This document shows positions 15,208 through 24,623 of a DNA stretch of 49,892 nt, in pieces (the stretch's first letter is position 1; each line of letters starts with the position of its first letter). The notes below the pieces were generated by a model. That model ran no database searches. It saw only the letters and a list, made by a program, of their open reading frames with translations, and was not told the DNA's origin. This DNA is from Flavobacteria bacterium RIFCSPLOWO2_12_FULL_35_11 (GTDB lineage: Bacteria > Bacteroidota > Bacteroidia > Flavobacteriales > Flavobacteriaceae). The DNA is taken from assembly GCA_001800975.1 (NCBI GenBank), contig MGWK01000029.1, forward strand, positions 1-49,892, in the 5' to 3' direction. Position numbers and translations under genes: made by a program.

Positions 15208-17658
15208 TTAATATAATGGTTTGTATTTTGTTGGATTTACCTCATTCATGATGCTGTAAATTGCTTCAAAAATATCTTCTTCATTTGGTTTTGAAAAATA
15301 ATCGCCATCCGTTCCGTAAGCTGCTCTGTGCGGTTTCGCCGTTAATGTCACCGGTTTGCTGTCCAAATAGCCATAAGCATTTTGTTTTTCCAGGATTTCA
15401 TTCAATAGATAGGCGGAAGCCCCTCCGGGAACATCTTCATCAATAATAATAAGCCTGTTTGTTTTTTGGATACTTTTCACCACATCTTTATTGATATCAA
15501 AAGGCAACAGACTTTGAACATCTATTAATTCAATATCAATATCAACCTGTTTTAAACCATTTACAACTTCTTCCACCAATTTTAAGGTTGAACCATAAGA
15601 AACTACGGTAATGTCAGTTCCGGTTTTAATGGTTTCAACAACACCGATGGGTGTTTTAAATTCGCCTAAATTGTTGGGGAATTTTTCTTTAAGTCGATAG
15701 CCGTTTAAATTTTCCACAATTAAAGCGGGTTCATCACATTCCAATAAAGTATTGTAAAATCCGGCGGCTTTTGTCATGTTTCTTGGAACCAAAATATTCA
15801 TTCCCCTTAACAAATGCACAATAGCGCCCATTGGAGATCCGGAATGCCAGATTCCTTCCAAACGGTGGCCACGGGTTCTTACAATTAACGGTGCTTTTTG
15901 TTTGCCAACGGTTCTGTAATGCAGCGTAGCCAAATCGTCACTCAATATTTGAATAGCGTATAATAAATAATCTAAATATTGAATTTCGGCAATTGGACGC
16001 AATCCTCTTAGCGCCATTCCTATTCCTTGTCCAATGATGGTAGCTTCCCTAATTCCGGTATCGGCCACACGAAGTTTCCCGTATTTTTCCTGAAGTCCGA
16101 CAAGACCTTGATTTACATCGCCTATATTTCCTGAATCTTCTCCAAAAATGAACAAATCATTGTATTTTGAAAATAAGAAATCAAAGTTGTCTTTTATAAT
16201 AATTCGCCCATCAACCATTTCGGCATTTGCATCATAAGTTGGTAAAACTTCTTTTACGTGGCTTACTTTTTTATCGCTTTGGCTGTATAAAAAGGAGCTA
16301 TAATTTTGTTGTTCTTTTTTTAAATAATTGACAATCCAATTTTGAAGTTGTGTTTTTTCTGCAGATTTTTCTTCTCTAACATAAACAATGGCTTTTCTGG
16401 CAGCAACTAAAAGATCTTTTCTTGAGGTGTCCAAAACAGCGGTCAAATCATTTTTTAATTTAAGGATAAAAGATTTGTTGTGACTTTTGTTCGCCAGATT
16501 TTCCAGCAATTGCATCACTTTGGCTTTTTCTTCTTTTACCGGATTTAAAAATGCATTCCAAGCGTCTCTTCTGGCTTGATTGACTTCTTTTTTTGCTTCT
16601 TTTTCAATAATGATCAATTCTTCTTCGGTTTCAACAAAGCGAAGCAAGTTATTGTTGCTGTCTTTTAATTCGAATTCAATAATCCAATCGCGCATTTTTG
16701 CGAGACAGTCGTTTTGTTTTTCCCAAATTAAGCGCTCTTTAGTTTTATAGCGTTCGTGTGAACCGGAAGTTGAATGGCCTTGCGGTTGTGTTAAATCTTT
16801 AACGTGAATTAAAACAGGCACATGTTCTTCACGGGCAATTTTTGCCGCTTTATTATAAACCGAAATCAATTGCGGATAATCCCATCCTTTTACCACGAAA
16901 ATTTCGAATCCTTCCGCAGTTTCATCACGTTGAAAACCTTTTAAGATCTCTGAAATACTTTCTTTGGTGGTTTGATATTTTGCCGGAACTGAAATACCAT
17001 AATCATCATCCCAAACACTAATAATCATTGGAACCTGCAAAACTCCTGCAGCATTTATGGTTTCAAAAAATAAGCCTTCTGAAGTGCTTGCGTTTCCTAT
17101 AGTTCCCCAGGAAATTTCATTTCCGTTGTTTGAAAATTTTGGTTTTTTTAACTCAGAAATATTACGAAACATTTTTGAGGCCTTTGCTATTCCAAGCATC
17201 CTGGGCATCTGGCTTGCTGTTGGCGAAATATCGCCGGTTGAATTGTATTGTTCGGTCAGGTTTTTAAAATGACCGTTTTCATCCAGGCTGTGGGTTGCAA
17301 AATGACCTCCCATTTGTCGGCCGCCCGACATTGGATCGGCGTTAATGTCAGGATGCGCATACAAACCTGCAAAAAATTGTTGGGGCGTTAATTCGCCAAT
17401 CGCCATCATAAAAGTTTGGTCGCGATAATAACCCGATCTAAAATCGCCTTTTTTAAAGGCTTTAGCCATGGCCAATTGCGGTACTTCTTTGCCGTCCCCA
17501 AAAATTCCAAATTTTGCCTTTCCGGTTAAAACTTCTCTACGGCCCAAGTAACTGCATTCTCTGCTTATTACAGCGATTTGGTAATCTTGCAGGACTTCTT
17601 TCTTAAATTGATTAAAAGATAATTGTTCTTGGTTGGTGGATGTAGATTTTACCTGCAT
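15208..17658 (-). CDS. Fused alpha/beta E1 component of a 2-oxoacid dehydrogenase complex
   Basis: An 816-residue fusion. Residues about 25-330 match the E1-alpha TPP-binding half (YYRDQTFMMAIGELTPQQF, then NASTSEGLFFETINAAG and SVWDDDYGIS). A charged helical linker spans about 330-465, and about 475-816 is the E1-beta half (FGEDSG, EIQYLDYLLYAIQILSDDLA, HSGSPMG). The enzyme decarboxylates a 2-oxoacid, probably branched-chain, and acylates the lipoyl group of an E2 encoded elsewhere. The usual GDG of the TPP motif is replaced by GNA. It is longer than ordinary fused E1 proteins because of the linker. It is monocistronic with a canonical promoter. Confidence 0.88.
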   Translation of the reverse strand: MQVKSTSTNQEQLSFNQFKKEVLQDYQIAVISRECSYLGRREVLTGKAKFGIFGDGKEVPQLAMAKAFKKGDFRSGYYRDQTFMMAIGELTPQQFFAGLYAHPDINADPMSGGRQMGGHFATHSLDENGHFKNLTEQYNSTGDISPTASQMPRMLGIAKASKMFRNISELKKPKFSNNGNEISWGTIGNASTSEGLFFETINAAGVLQVPMIISVWDDDYGISVPAKYQTTKESISEILKGFQRDETAEGFEIFVVKGWDYPQLISVYNKAAKIAREEHVPVLIHVKDLTQPQGHSTSGSHERYKTKERLIWEKQNDCLAKMRDWIIEFELKDSNNNLLRFVETEEELIIIEKEAKKEVNQARRDAWNAFLNPVKEEKAKVMQLLENLANKSHNKSFILKLKNDLTAVLDTSRKDLLVAARKAIVYVREEKSAEKTQLQNWIVNYLKKEQQNYSSFLYSQSDKKVSHVKEVLPTYDANAEMVDGRIIIKDNFDFLFSKYNDLFIFGEDSGNIGDVNQGLVGLQEKYGKLRVADTGIREATIIGQGIGMALRGLRPIAEIQYLDYLLYAIQILSDDLATLHYRTVGKQKAPLIVRTRGHRLEGIWHSGSPMGAIVHLLRGMNILVPRNMTKAAGFYNTLLECDEPALIVENLNGYRLKEKFPNNLGEFKTPIGVVETIKTGTDITVVSYGSTLKLVEEVVNGLKQVDIDIELIDVQSLLPFDINKDVVKSIQKTNRLIIIDEDVPGGASAYLLNEILEKQNAYGYLDSKPVTLTAKPHRAAYGTDGDYFSKPNEEDIFEAIYSIMNEVNPTKYKPLY

Positions 17659-17689
17659 GTTTTTGATTTTTTTAGTAGGGGTAAAGTTA

Positions 17690-17722
17690 CAAATTTAAAT
17701 GGTATTTAAAATTACGTTCAAA
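17690..17722 (-). promoter_or_regulatory. Promoter of the fused E1 gene
   Basis: Minus strand TTTG (17722-17719), 21-base spacer, TAAATTTG (17697-17690), a near-ideal Bacteroidota promoter. The ATG at 17658 lies about 25 bases after the expected transcription start. Confidence 0.75.
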
Positions 17723-17868
17723 AATTGAATAAAAGTTCAGTTTAAAGGTTAAAAGTTAAAAGTAAAAAATGGATTAAAAAGTAATCAATTAAAATTAACC
17801 ACGCAATTAACAAAAACCCGATACATGAAACCAAAAAAACTAATAACTTTTAACATATAACTAACAAC

Positions 17869-20679
17869 TTAATAGAACCCCCTTTTTGCAAAATTATAAA
17901 TTTTCTTAGGATTTATGATTAACACAAACCTAATTTTAGAGGCGTAACTTGGTTGGGAAATTTCCCAGCCCAAATTGGAATGTAAAGGAAAATATACTTC
18001 TAAAATATCTTGTATGAAGTTTAATCTGACCCCATTTTCATAAGCAAAATAGACCTTTTGATTCTTGTTTTTTACAAAACCAACATCATTATACACCTCA
18101 AACCAACGCCACAAGCCAACGCTTGTGTTTATGGTTGAAAGCCATTGATTTGCATAAGCAACGGGAAGTTTCGATTTAAATCCGCCTTCATTAATGATGA
18201 TTTGTTGGCTTAAAATACCCGTAGTTTCCGATCTTCCCAAATAATCGTACTGAAATAAATAATCGGATGGCCTGTCTAAGGCAAAACTAAAGAAATCCGT
18301 TTCGGTTTTATTGGACAAAAATGCGCCTGCGAAAATTCTGAAATCAAATTGTCTGTTGGTGTCTGTCAATAACCGGTAATGCCCCGTGGCAGAAACTTTG
18401 CTGAATTTATTGGCAATCTGTATTCCTGTAGAAAATCTAAAATCATCTATAATATTTGGTTTTGCATACCCATAACTTAAATTGAACACATTGTATTTGT
18501 TGGTTTCAATGTGTTGCGTTTGTGTTGGTGACTTTTCCCGGTCAACCATAATATAGGAAGTGTGTAGCGTGCTGCTGGTAACGTCTCTCAAGCTTTTTCT
18601 TTTAAATTCAAGAAGCGCAAAGGGCGTAAAAGTAGCATAAGAAAGGTCTTCTGCATAATGAAAACTGCTTCCCGAAATTCCGGTCAAAAATCTATTGATG
18701 TTTTTATTTTCCGGCAAGTATTCATAAAGCAATGAAAAGGATCCGGAAAAGGAATTGCTTTTTGTGCCATAGGAAGGCGTCATTTTATATTGGAAACTCT
18801 TGTTCAATAATGTTTTATTGGAAATTGCCATTCCTAAAACCAATCCGTCATAATAATTGTATCGGGCTTCAGGCGTATAGAAAATTTGATTGTAATAAGG
18901 GTTTTCTATATCTTTCATAAACTTTAACTGCACCGGCCTGTTAAATAATTTTTTGTTAGTGTCTTTCCAATTGTTTCTTAAATTATATTCCGGCAAATAG
19001 AATTCATGATTTAATGAAAGTTGTTCAAAACCATTTCTTTGAATCGTAACTTTTTCTAATGAATCTATGCCAACAAGCCATTTTTTAAATTTGACTTCAT
19101 TATTTTGAATGCCATATAACTGAACAGGTGCAGTAAAATTTCGTTTATTTAAAATAGTGATTTCAAGAGAGTCGTTTTTCTTGACTATTTTTTTGATGGT
19201 ATAATCAACTTTTTTGCTGGTGTTTAAATAATCTGTTTTAAACCAGGATATGTTTTTAGGCGTATCAATTAAATTTAAAAACTTATCACCAGTGGCCTGT
19301 TTTCCGGAATATTTTTCAGAAAAATCCTTTATCGATTTTGATATTGTTTCTTCCCCCAAATAATTGTCCAAATATCTAATTCCCAAACCGGCCTTATATT
19401 TATTTACAATTTTTCTGTTGAAATTAGACAGGGAATCGGCATGCGTTGTGAGTGGCTGGTCCAGATTTTTTCGAGCTGCGAACTGATAAACAAAGGCATA
19501 TTTATCATTAAAATCAATTTTGGCCAAGTTAAAGTTCCTGATTCCCCAAAGTTTTGAAATATCGCCAATAGCTCTAACTTCCGGATAGTATGCTTCAACA
19601 TATTTAATCATTAAATAGGTTTGTAAACCATCGGCAAGCCAGGCATCTTCTCTTTGATTAAACAAAAAAACGTTGTCTATATATTTTCTGCTCAGAATTT
19701 TAAAAAGTTGAATGTCCCATTCAAAAGTATCCGTAAAAGGCTTTAAAAATGATGGCAATTGGTTAAAGCCATAAACCGGATTTTTCTCATAATCAATTTT
19801 ATTTATGAAAAGCTTTTTTTGCGGATATTTCCCCAAATAAGATTGAATAAAAGAAAGTTCCCTATTGATAATTTCGGTTTTGATGGCGGGATCCAATTTT
19901 TTAGAATCCATATTGGTCACCAGTGTAACAGGGCTTGATTTATACTCCGTAAAATCATTTTCTTTGGTGATGTTTATAGCAATATCCTGTCTGTTTTTCC
20001 CAATCAAGCGATAACTGTTAAAATTGGCCAGTGAATCAAGATAAACCGTTAAATCACTGTTTACTGAATACGCTTTGGGAACTTTTATATTTATGAAATA
20101 ATTTGTATAATCAACATACAAATCATCCATATCCAAATTATTTTGAAGCTGCCACTTTTCATTGAAAACGGCAGGTATTAAGTACCAGTAACGCAAATTA
20201 TAACCGGTTTTATTCACACCATAATTTGTAAACTTATCATTGGGTATTTTTACGGAATAAGTCGCAATAATTTTTATGGAATCCTTCGGTTTTAAGGTTT
20301 CTTTTAGATTGATTTTTAAGATATCAGGATCTTTGTCGGTAATATCCCAGGAAACTAAATCGTAATTAACCGAAATGCTGTTAATTTTGGAGCTTCCTCT
20401 ATGTTTCTCTTTGGTAAAATGAAATGTTTTTGAATAGTTTTCTATGAAACGATTGGCCAGCGGAGTATTTTTATCTTTATAGGCATTTGCCCAATTATGA
20501 AAATAAACAGTATTTAGAATACTGTCTGATTTGTTAAAAAAAATAATTTCCTGTTGGATTTTAAGCTCGTTTGACTCTGCATTTAAAACAGCAATAATGG
20601 TGGTGCTGTTTGTTTGCGAATACGTGTTATTCAAACAAAAAATACCAGTAAAAAGCGTTAAAAATATATATTTTTTCAA
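17869..20679 (-). CDS. M1-like aminopeptidase homologue lacking the zinc site, with C-terminal outer-membrane barrel-like region
   Basis: A 936-residue protein with a signal peptide (residues 1-21, MKKYIFLTLF to TYSQ). An M1-like N-terminal domain and a peptidase-like domain run to about residue 470. The position of HExxH is occupied by K327-I-L-S-R331, exactly 20 residues before W347-L-A-D-G, the counterpart of WLNEG. The second glutamate ligand is Asp350 and GxMEN is replaced by YGFNQLP. All zinc ligands are therefore lost or altered and aminopeptidase activity is not expected. From about 560 to the C-terminal RGFY, alternating aromatic/polar strands suggest an outer-membrane beta-barrel. 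It is 8 bases downstream of the LOG gene, probably in one operon with uvrA. Confidence 0.75.
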   Translation of the reverse strand: MKKYIFLTLFTGIFCLNNTYSQTNSTTIIAVLNAESNELKIQQEIIFFNKSDSILNTVYFHNWANAYKDKNTPLANRFIENYSKTFHFTKEKHRGSSKINSISVNYDLVSWDITDKDPDILKINLKETLKPKDSIKIIATYSVKIPNDKFTNYGVNKTGYNLRYWYLIPAVFNEKWQLQNNLDMDDLYVDYTNYFINIKVPKAYSVNSDLTVYLDSLANFNSYRLIGKNRQDIAINITKENDFTEYKSSPVTLVTNMDSKKLDPAIKTEIINRELSFIQSYLGKYPQKKLFINKIDYEKNPVYGFNQLPSFLKPFTDTFEWDIQLFKILSRKYIDNVFLFNQREDAWLADGLQTYLMIKYVEAYYPEVRAIGDISKLWGIRNFNLAKIDFNDKYAFVYQFAARKNLDQPLTTHADSLSNFNRKIVNKYKAGLGIRYLDNYLGEETISKSIKDFSEKYSGKQATGDKFLNLIDTPKNISWFKTDYLNTSKKVDYTIKKIVKKNDSLEITILNKRNFTAPVQLYGIQNNEVKFKKWLVGIDSLEKVTIQRNGFEQLSLNHEFYLPEYNLRNNWKDTNKKLFNRPVQLKFMKDIENPYYNQIFYTPEARYNYYDGLVLGMAISNKTLLNKSFQYKMTPSYGTKSNSFSGSFSLLYEYLPENKNINRFLTGISGSSFHYAEDLSYATFTPFALLEFKRKSLRDVTSSTLHTSYIMVDREKSPTQTQHIETNKYNVFNLSYGYAKPNIIDDFRFSTGIQIANKFSKVSATGHYRLLTDTNRQFDFRIFAGAFLSNKTETDFFSFALDRPSDYLFQYDYLGRSETTGILSQQIIINEGGFKSKLPVAYANQWLSTINTSVGLWRWFEVYNDVGFVKNKNQKVYFAYENGVRLNFIQDILEVYFPLHSNLGWEISQPSYASKIRFVLIINPKKIYNFAKRGFY

Positions 20680-20687
20680 GGGTTTAC

Positions 20688-21395
20688 TTAAAAATTAGGG
20701 CTTAAACTGTATTTTTTATAAAATGTATTTATCACTTCCAAAACTTCATCTTCGGTATCTACAATTGAAATTAAACTGAGGTCGTCCAAACCTACGGCTC
20801 CTTCTTCAATCAGCGTAGTTTTAATCCAGTCAACTAGTCCCGACCAATATTTTTTTCCAACCAATACAATAGGAAATTTACCAATTTTTTTTGTCTGAAT
20901 TAAGGTGATTGCCTCAAAAAGTTCATCCATGGTTCCAAATCCTCCCGGCATCACCACAAATCCTTGGGAATATTTAATGAACATCACTTTTCGAACAAAA
21001 AAGTAATCAAAATCCAAACTTTTATCGGAGTCGATATAAGGATTGTCAACTTGTTCAAACGGCAACTCAATATTTAAGCCAACAGAGGTTCCTTTGCCGC
21101 GTTGCGCTCCTTTATTTCCCGCTTCCATAATTCCTGGACCACCGCCAGTAACAATGCCGTACCCATGTATCGTTAAATTATACGCGATATTTTCAGCCAG
21201 TTTATAATATTCATGGTCTGTTTTTGTGCGTGCCGAACCAAAAATAGTCACGCAAGGCCCAATTTTACTGAGGCGTTCAAAACCTTCTACAAACTCTGCC
21301 ATAATTTTAAATATGGCCCAGGAATCGTTGGTTTTAATTTCATTCCACGTTTTTTGCTTGAATTTTTCCCTTATTTTTTTGTCGTCATTTGTCAT
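20688..21395 (-). CDS. LOG family protein (TIGR00730), nucleotide phosphoribohydrolase-like
   Basis: A 235-residue Rossmann-fold protein with the two LOG signatures: GGGPGIMEAGNKGA (about residues 81-94) and the catalytic PGGFGTMDELFE (about 148-159). The family hydrolyses cytokinin riboside monophosphates or, more generally in bacteria, purine nucleoside monophosphates to base plus ribose 5-phosphate. The longer N-terminal helical region (first about 45 residues) is typical of bacterial type II LOGs. It lies between uvrA and the M1-like gene on the same strand. Confidence 0.9.
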   Translation of the reverse strand: MTNDDKKIREKFKQKTWNEIKTNDSWAIFKIMAEFVEGFERLSKIGPCVTIFGSARTKTDHEYYKLAENIAYNLTIHGYGIVTGGGPGIMEAGNKGAQRGKGTSVGLNIELPFEQVDNPYIDSDKSLDFDYFFVRKVMFIKYSQGFVVMPGGFGTMDELFEAITLIQTKKIGKFPIVLVGKKYWSGLVDWIKTTLIEEGAVGLDDLSLISIVDTEDEVLEVINTFYKKYSLSPNF

Positions 21396-21458
21396 AATTA
21401 CGCTGTAATTTCTTTTATTAATTGCTAAAATTCAGGATTTTCAGTAAAAATCTGCGGG

Positions 21459-24284
21459 CTAATTTAATTCTTTTTTTAAGAATTTGGCAGTATAGCTTTT
21501 TTTATGTTGGCTTACTTCTTCAGGAGTTCCAAAACAAATTAACTGTCCGCCTTTTTTTCCGCCCTCCATTCCGATATCAATTACGTGGTCGGCAAGTTTT
21601 ACAACATCTAAATTATGCTCAATAACCAAGATGGTATTTCCCTTATTTGCCAATTTATTTAAAACTTCCATAAGCACGCGAATGTCTTCAAAATGAAGTC
21701 CGGTGGTAGGTTCATCTAAAATATAAAAAGTGTTTCCGGTATCTTTTTTAGACAATTCTGAAGCTAATTTTATTCGTTGCGCTTCGCCTCCAGATAAGGT
21801 TGTGGATTGCTGTCCCAGTTTGATATAACTTAACCCGACATCGTGAATTGTTTTAAGTTTTCGATGAATTTTAGGAATGAGTTCAAAAAATGAAGTCGCT
21901 TCTTCAATGGTCATATTTAAGACATCGGAAATTGATTTTCCTTTGTATCTAATTTCCAATGTTTCTCTGTTGAAGCGCTTTCCTTGGCAAGTTTCACATT
22001 CCACATGAACATCTGGCAGAAAGTTCATTTCTATTACGCGAACGCCGCCGCCTTCACAAGTTTCACATCTTCCGTCTTTCACGTTAAATGAAAATCGGCC
22101 AGGTTTATAACCTCTTATGGCTGCTTCGCTTGTTTTGGCGAACAAATCCCTAATTTCACTAAAAACACCGGTATATGTAGCCGGATTTGAACGTGGCGTT
22201 CTGCCAATTGGGGATTGGTCTATGGCAATTACTTTGTCTATATGCTCCAACCCTTCAATGGATTTATAAGGCATCGGTTTTTTAACGCCGTTGTAAATAT
22301 GTTCGTTTAAAATGGGGTATAAAGTTTCGTTTATTAAGGTCGATTTTCCGCTGCCCGAAACGCCGGTAACACAAATTAATTTTCCTAAAGGAAATTCAAC
22401 AGTAATATTTTTTAAATTATTGCCGGTAGCGCCTTTTAAAATTATTTTGTGTCCGTTTCCCTCCCTTCTTTTTTTAGGAACTTCAATGGATTTGGTGCCG
22501 TTTAAATAATCGGCTGTTAACGTGTGGTGTTGTTTTAGTTCTTCATAAGTTCCTTCACTCACAATTTCCCCACCGTGAATGCCCGCGCCCGGACCAATAT
22601 CGAGCACATAATCGGCATGCTGAATCATTTCTTTATCGTGTTCAACAACGATTACGGAGTTACCGATGTCGCGTAAATTCAACAGGGAATTTATTAATTT
22701 TTGGTTGTCGCGTTGGTGCAAGCCAATGCTCGGCTCATCCAAAATATAAAGCACGCCAACCAATTGCGAGCCAATTTGCGTAGCCAACCGAATGCGTTGC
22801 GCTTCGCCGCCCGACAATGATTTTGAGCTTCTGTCGAGGGTTAAATAATCCAAGCCAACATCCAATAAAAACTGAATTCTCGTTCTGATTTCTTTCAGTA
22901 TTTCGGTCGCAATTTTTATTTGTTTTTCAGTTAATTTTTCTTCAATATTGGCAAACCAATTCGCAAGTTCAGTAATGTCGAGTTGCGCCAATTCCGATAT
23001 ATTTTTATCATTGACCTTAAAGTACAAGGCTTCTTTTTTTAGCCGTTTTCCATCGCAGGTTTCGCAATTTACCTCGTCCATAAATTCATTCGCCCAACGT
23101 TTTATGGAAGTTGAATCGCTTGTATTATATTGATTTTCAATAAAATGAATAATTCCTTCAAAATCAATTTCGTAAGTTCGCGTAATTCCTGCCGTTTTTG
23201 AAATAATGTCAAATTTCTCGCTTCCGCCATTTAAAATAATGTCTAAAGCTTCGCTGGGTATTTTTGAAATTGGATCACTTAATTGAAAATGATAACGGTC
23301 GGCAATTAACTGAAGCTGTTTGAAAATCCAGCTGTTTTTTTGTTCGCCAATGGGTTTAATGCCGCCATTTTTGATGGAGATTTTCTGGTCCGGAATTATT
23401 TTTTTGATATTGACTTTATCCAATTTTCCCAATCCGCTGCAAGTTTCGCAAGCACCTTTTGGAGAATTGAAAGAGAACGAATTCGGTTCGGGATTTGGGT
23501 AGGATATTCCAGTGGTCGGACACATTAAATCGCTGCTGAAATAACGCGGATTGTTGGTTTCATGCTCCAAAATCATCACAACATTGTCACCAGCATATAA
23601 GGCTGTTGCAATGCTTTCTTCCACTCTTTTTTCTGAAGCCTCATTTACCGTTAAACGGTCTATCACAATCTCAATATCATGGGTTTTGTAACGGTCAAGG
23701 CGCATTCCTTTTGTAATTTCCAGAAGTTCTCCATCAACCCTTACACGCACAAAGCCTTGTTTTGAAATCTGTTCAAAAAGTTCTCTGTAATGCCCTTTTC
23801 TCGATTTAACGATGGGCGCCAGAATCACTATTTTTTTTTGATCAAATTCCTTTAAAATAAGTTCTTTTATTTGCACATCCGCATAACTCACCATTTTTTC
23901 ATTGGTGTTATAGGAGTATGCGTCAGCGGCTCTCGCGTATAGCAATCGCAAAAAATCGTATATTTCAGTAATGGTTCCAACGGTGGAACGCGGACTTTTA
24001 TTTGTTGTTTTTTGTTCAATGGAAATAACAGGGGAGAGGCCGTCAATTTTATCAACATCCGGTCGTTCCAATCCTCCTAAAAATTGCCTTGCATAGGCCG
24101 AAAAAGTTTCAATATATCTGCGTTGGCCTTCAGCATAAATCGTGTCAAATGCCAATGACGACTTGCCGCTGCCGCTTAAACCGGTAATTACCACCAATTT
24201 TTCTCTGGGAATACGAACATCAATATTTTTTAAATTGTGAACTCGCGCTCCCAAAACTTCAATATATTCTGTGTGTTTTGTCAT
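21459..24284 (-). CDS. uvrA: Excinuclease ABC subunit UvrA
   Basis: A 941-residue DNA damage sensor ATPase of nucleotide excision repair. There are two ABC modules: Walker A GLSGSGKSSLAFD and GVSGSGKSTLINE, and signatures SLSGGEAQRIRLA and TLSGGEAQRIKLA. Zinc-finger cysteine pairs include CETCDGKRL, CETCEGGGVR and CETCQGKRF. The start MTKHTEYIEVLGARVHNLK at 24284 is chosen because a TAACTTTG promoter element lies just upstream (24310-24303). The open frame extends 20 codons further, across that promoter, which makes the longer start impossible for this transcript. Confidence 0.97.
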   Translation of the reverse strand: MTKHTEYIEVLGARVHNLKNIDVRIPREKLVVITGLSGSGKSSLAFDTIYAEGQRRYIETFSAYARQFLGGLERPDVDKIDGLSPVISIEQKTTNKSPRSTVGTITEIYDFLRLLYARAADAYSYNTNEKMVSYADVQIKELILKEFDQKKIVILAPIVKSRKGHYRELFEQISKQGFVRVRVDGELLEITKGMRLDRYKTHDIEIVIDRLTVNEASEKRVEESIATALYAGDNVVMILEHETNNPRYFSSDLMCPTTGISYPNPEPNSFSFNSPKGACETCSGLGKLDKVNIKKIIPDQKISIKNGGIKPIGEQKNSWIFKQLQLIADRYHFQLSDPISKIPSEALDIILNGGSEKFDIISKTAGITRTYEIDFEGIIHFIENQYNTSDSTSIKRWANEFMDEVNCETCDGKRLKKEALYFKVNDKNISELAQLDITELANWFANIEEKLTEKQIKIATEILKEIRTRIQFLLDVGLDYLTLDRSSKSLSGGEAQRIRLATQIGSQLVGVLYILDEPSIGLHQRDNQKLINSLLNLRDIGNSVIVVEHDKEMIQHADYVLDIGPGAGIHGGEIVSEGTYEELKQHHTLTADYLNGTKSIEVPKKRREGNGHKIILKGATGNNLKNITVEFPLGKLICVTGVSGSGKSTLINETLYPILNEHIYNGVKKPMPYKSIEGLEHIDKVIAIDQSPIGRTPRSNPATYTGVFSEIRDLFAKTSEAAIRGYKPGRFSFNVKDGRCETCEGGGVRVIEMNFLPDVHVECETCQGKRFNRETLEIRYKGKSISDVLNMTIEEATSFFELIPKIHRKLKTIHDVGLSYIKLGQQSTTLSGGEAQRIKLASELSKKDTGNTFYILDEPTTGLHFEDIRVLMEVLNKLANKGNTILVIEHNLDVVKLADHVIDIGMEGGKKGGQLICFGTPEEVSQHKKSYTAKFLKKELN

Positions 24285-24302
24285 TGGATTTTCGGAAAGT
24301 TG

Positions 24303-24310
24303 CAAAGTTA
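24303..24310 (-). promoter_or_regulatory. -7 promoter element of uvrA
   Basis: The minus strand reads TAACTTTG followed by C, matching TAnnTTTG. The start codon at 24284 is about 12 bases after the expected transcription start, so the leader is very short. It also decides the uvrA start. Confidence 0.65.
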
Positions 24311-24389
24311 AAAAAATGTAGCTACAATTTTGGCATACAGTCACATCTTTATTTTGAAAATTAGTATATTGCGTTAAAATTTATAGTTT

Positions 24390-24617
24390 GTGGGTTGGAT
24401 AGTTTCTTTGCGTCATTATTTAGAAAAACATGGATTTGCGGTCTCCTCAAGATTTGCGGATAAATTGGGAATTGACGTGTCAAATGTGCGTTTGTTTTTT
24501 ATTTACATTTCATTTGTAACCTTGGGTTTCTCATTTGGAATATACTTAACGCTTGCCTTTTTATTGCGCCTGAAAGATATTGTTTACACAAAACGAAGAT
24601 CTGTTTTTGATTTATAA
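24390..24617 (+). CDS. PspC domain-containing small membrane protein
   Basis: A 75-residue protein with GTG as the only reasonable start (TTG at 24408 is an alternative). The N-terminal amphipathic part (RHYLEKHGFAVSSRFADKLGI) is followed by one or two membrane helices (about residues 34-60) and the tail YTKRRSVFDL, typical of small flavobacterial PspC-family proteins. PspC proteins elsewhere sense membrane stress or act as toxin-like membrane proteins; the role here is unknown. It lies 6 bases before the potassium channel gene, so the two are co-transcribed. Confidence 0.75.
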   Translation: MGWIVSLRHYLEKHGFAVSSRFADKLGIDVSNVRLFFIYISFVTLGFSFGIYLTLAFLLRLKDIVYTKRRSVFDL

Positions 24618-24623
24618 AAGCTG

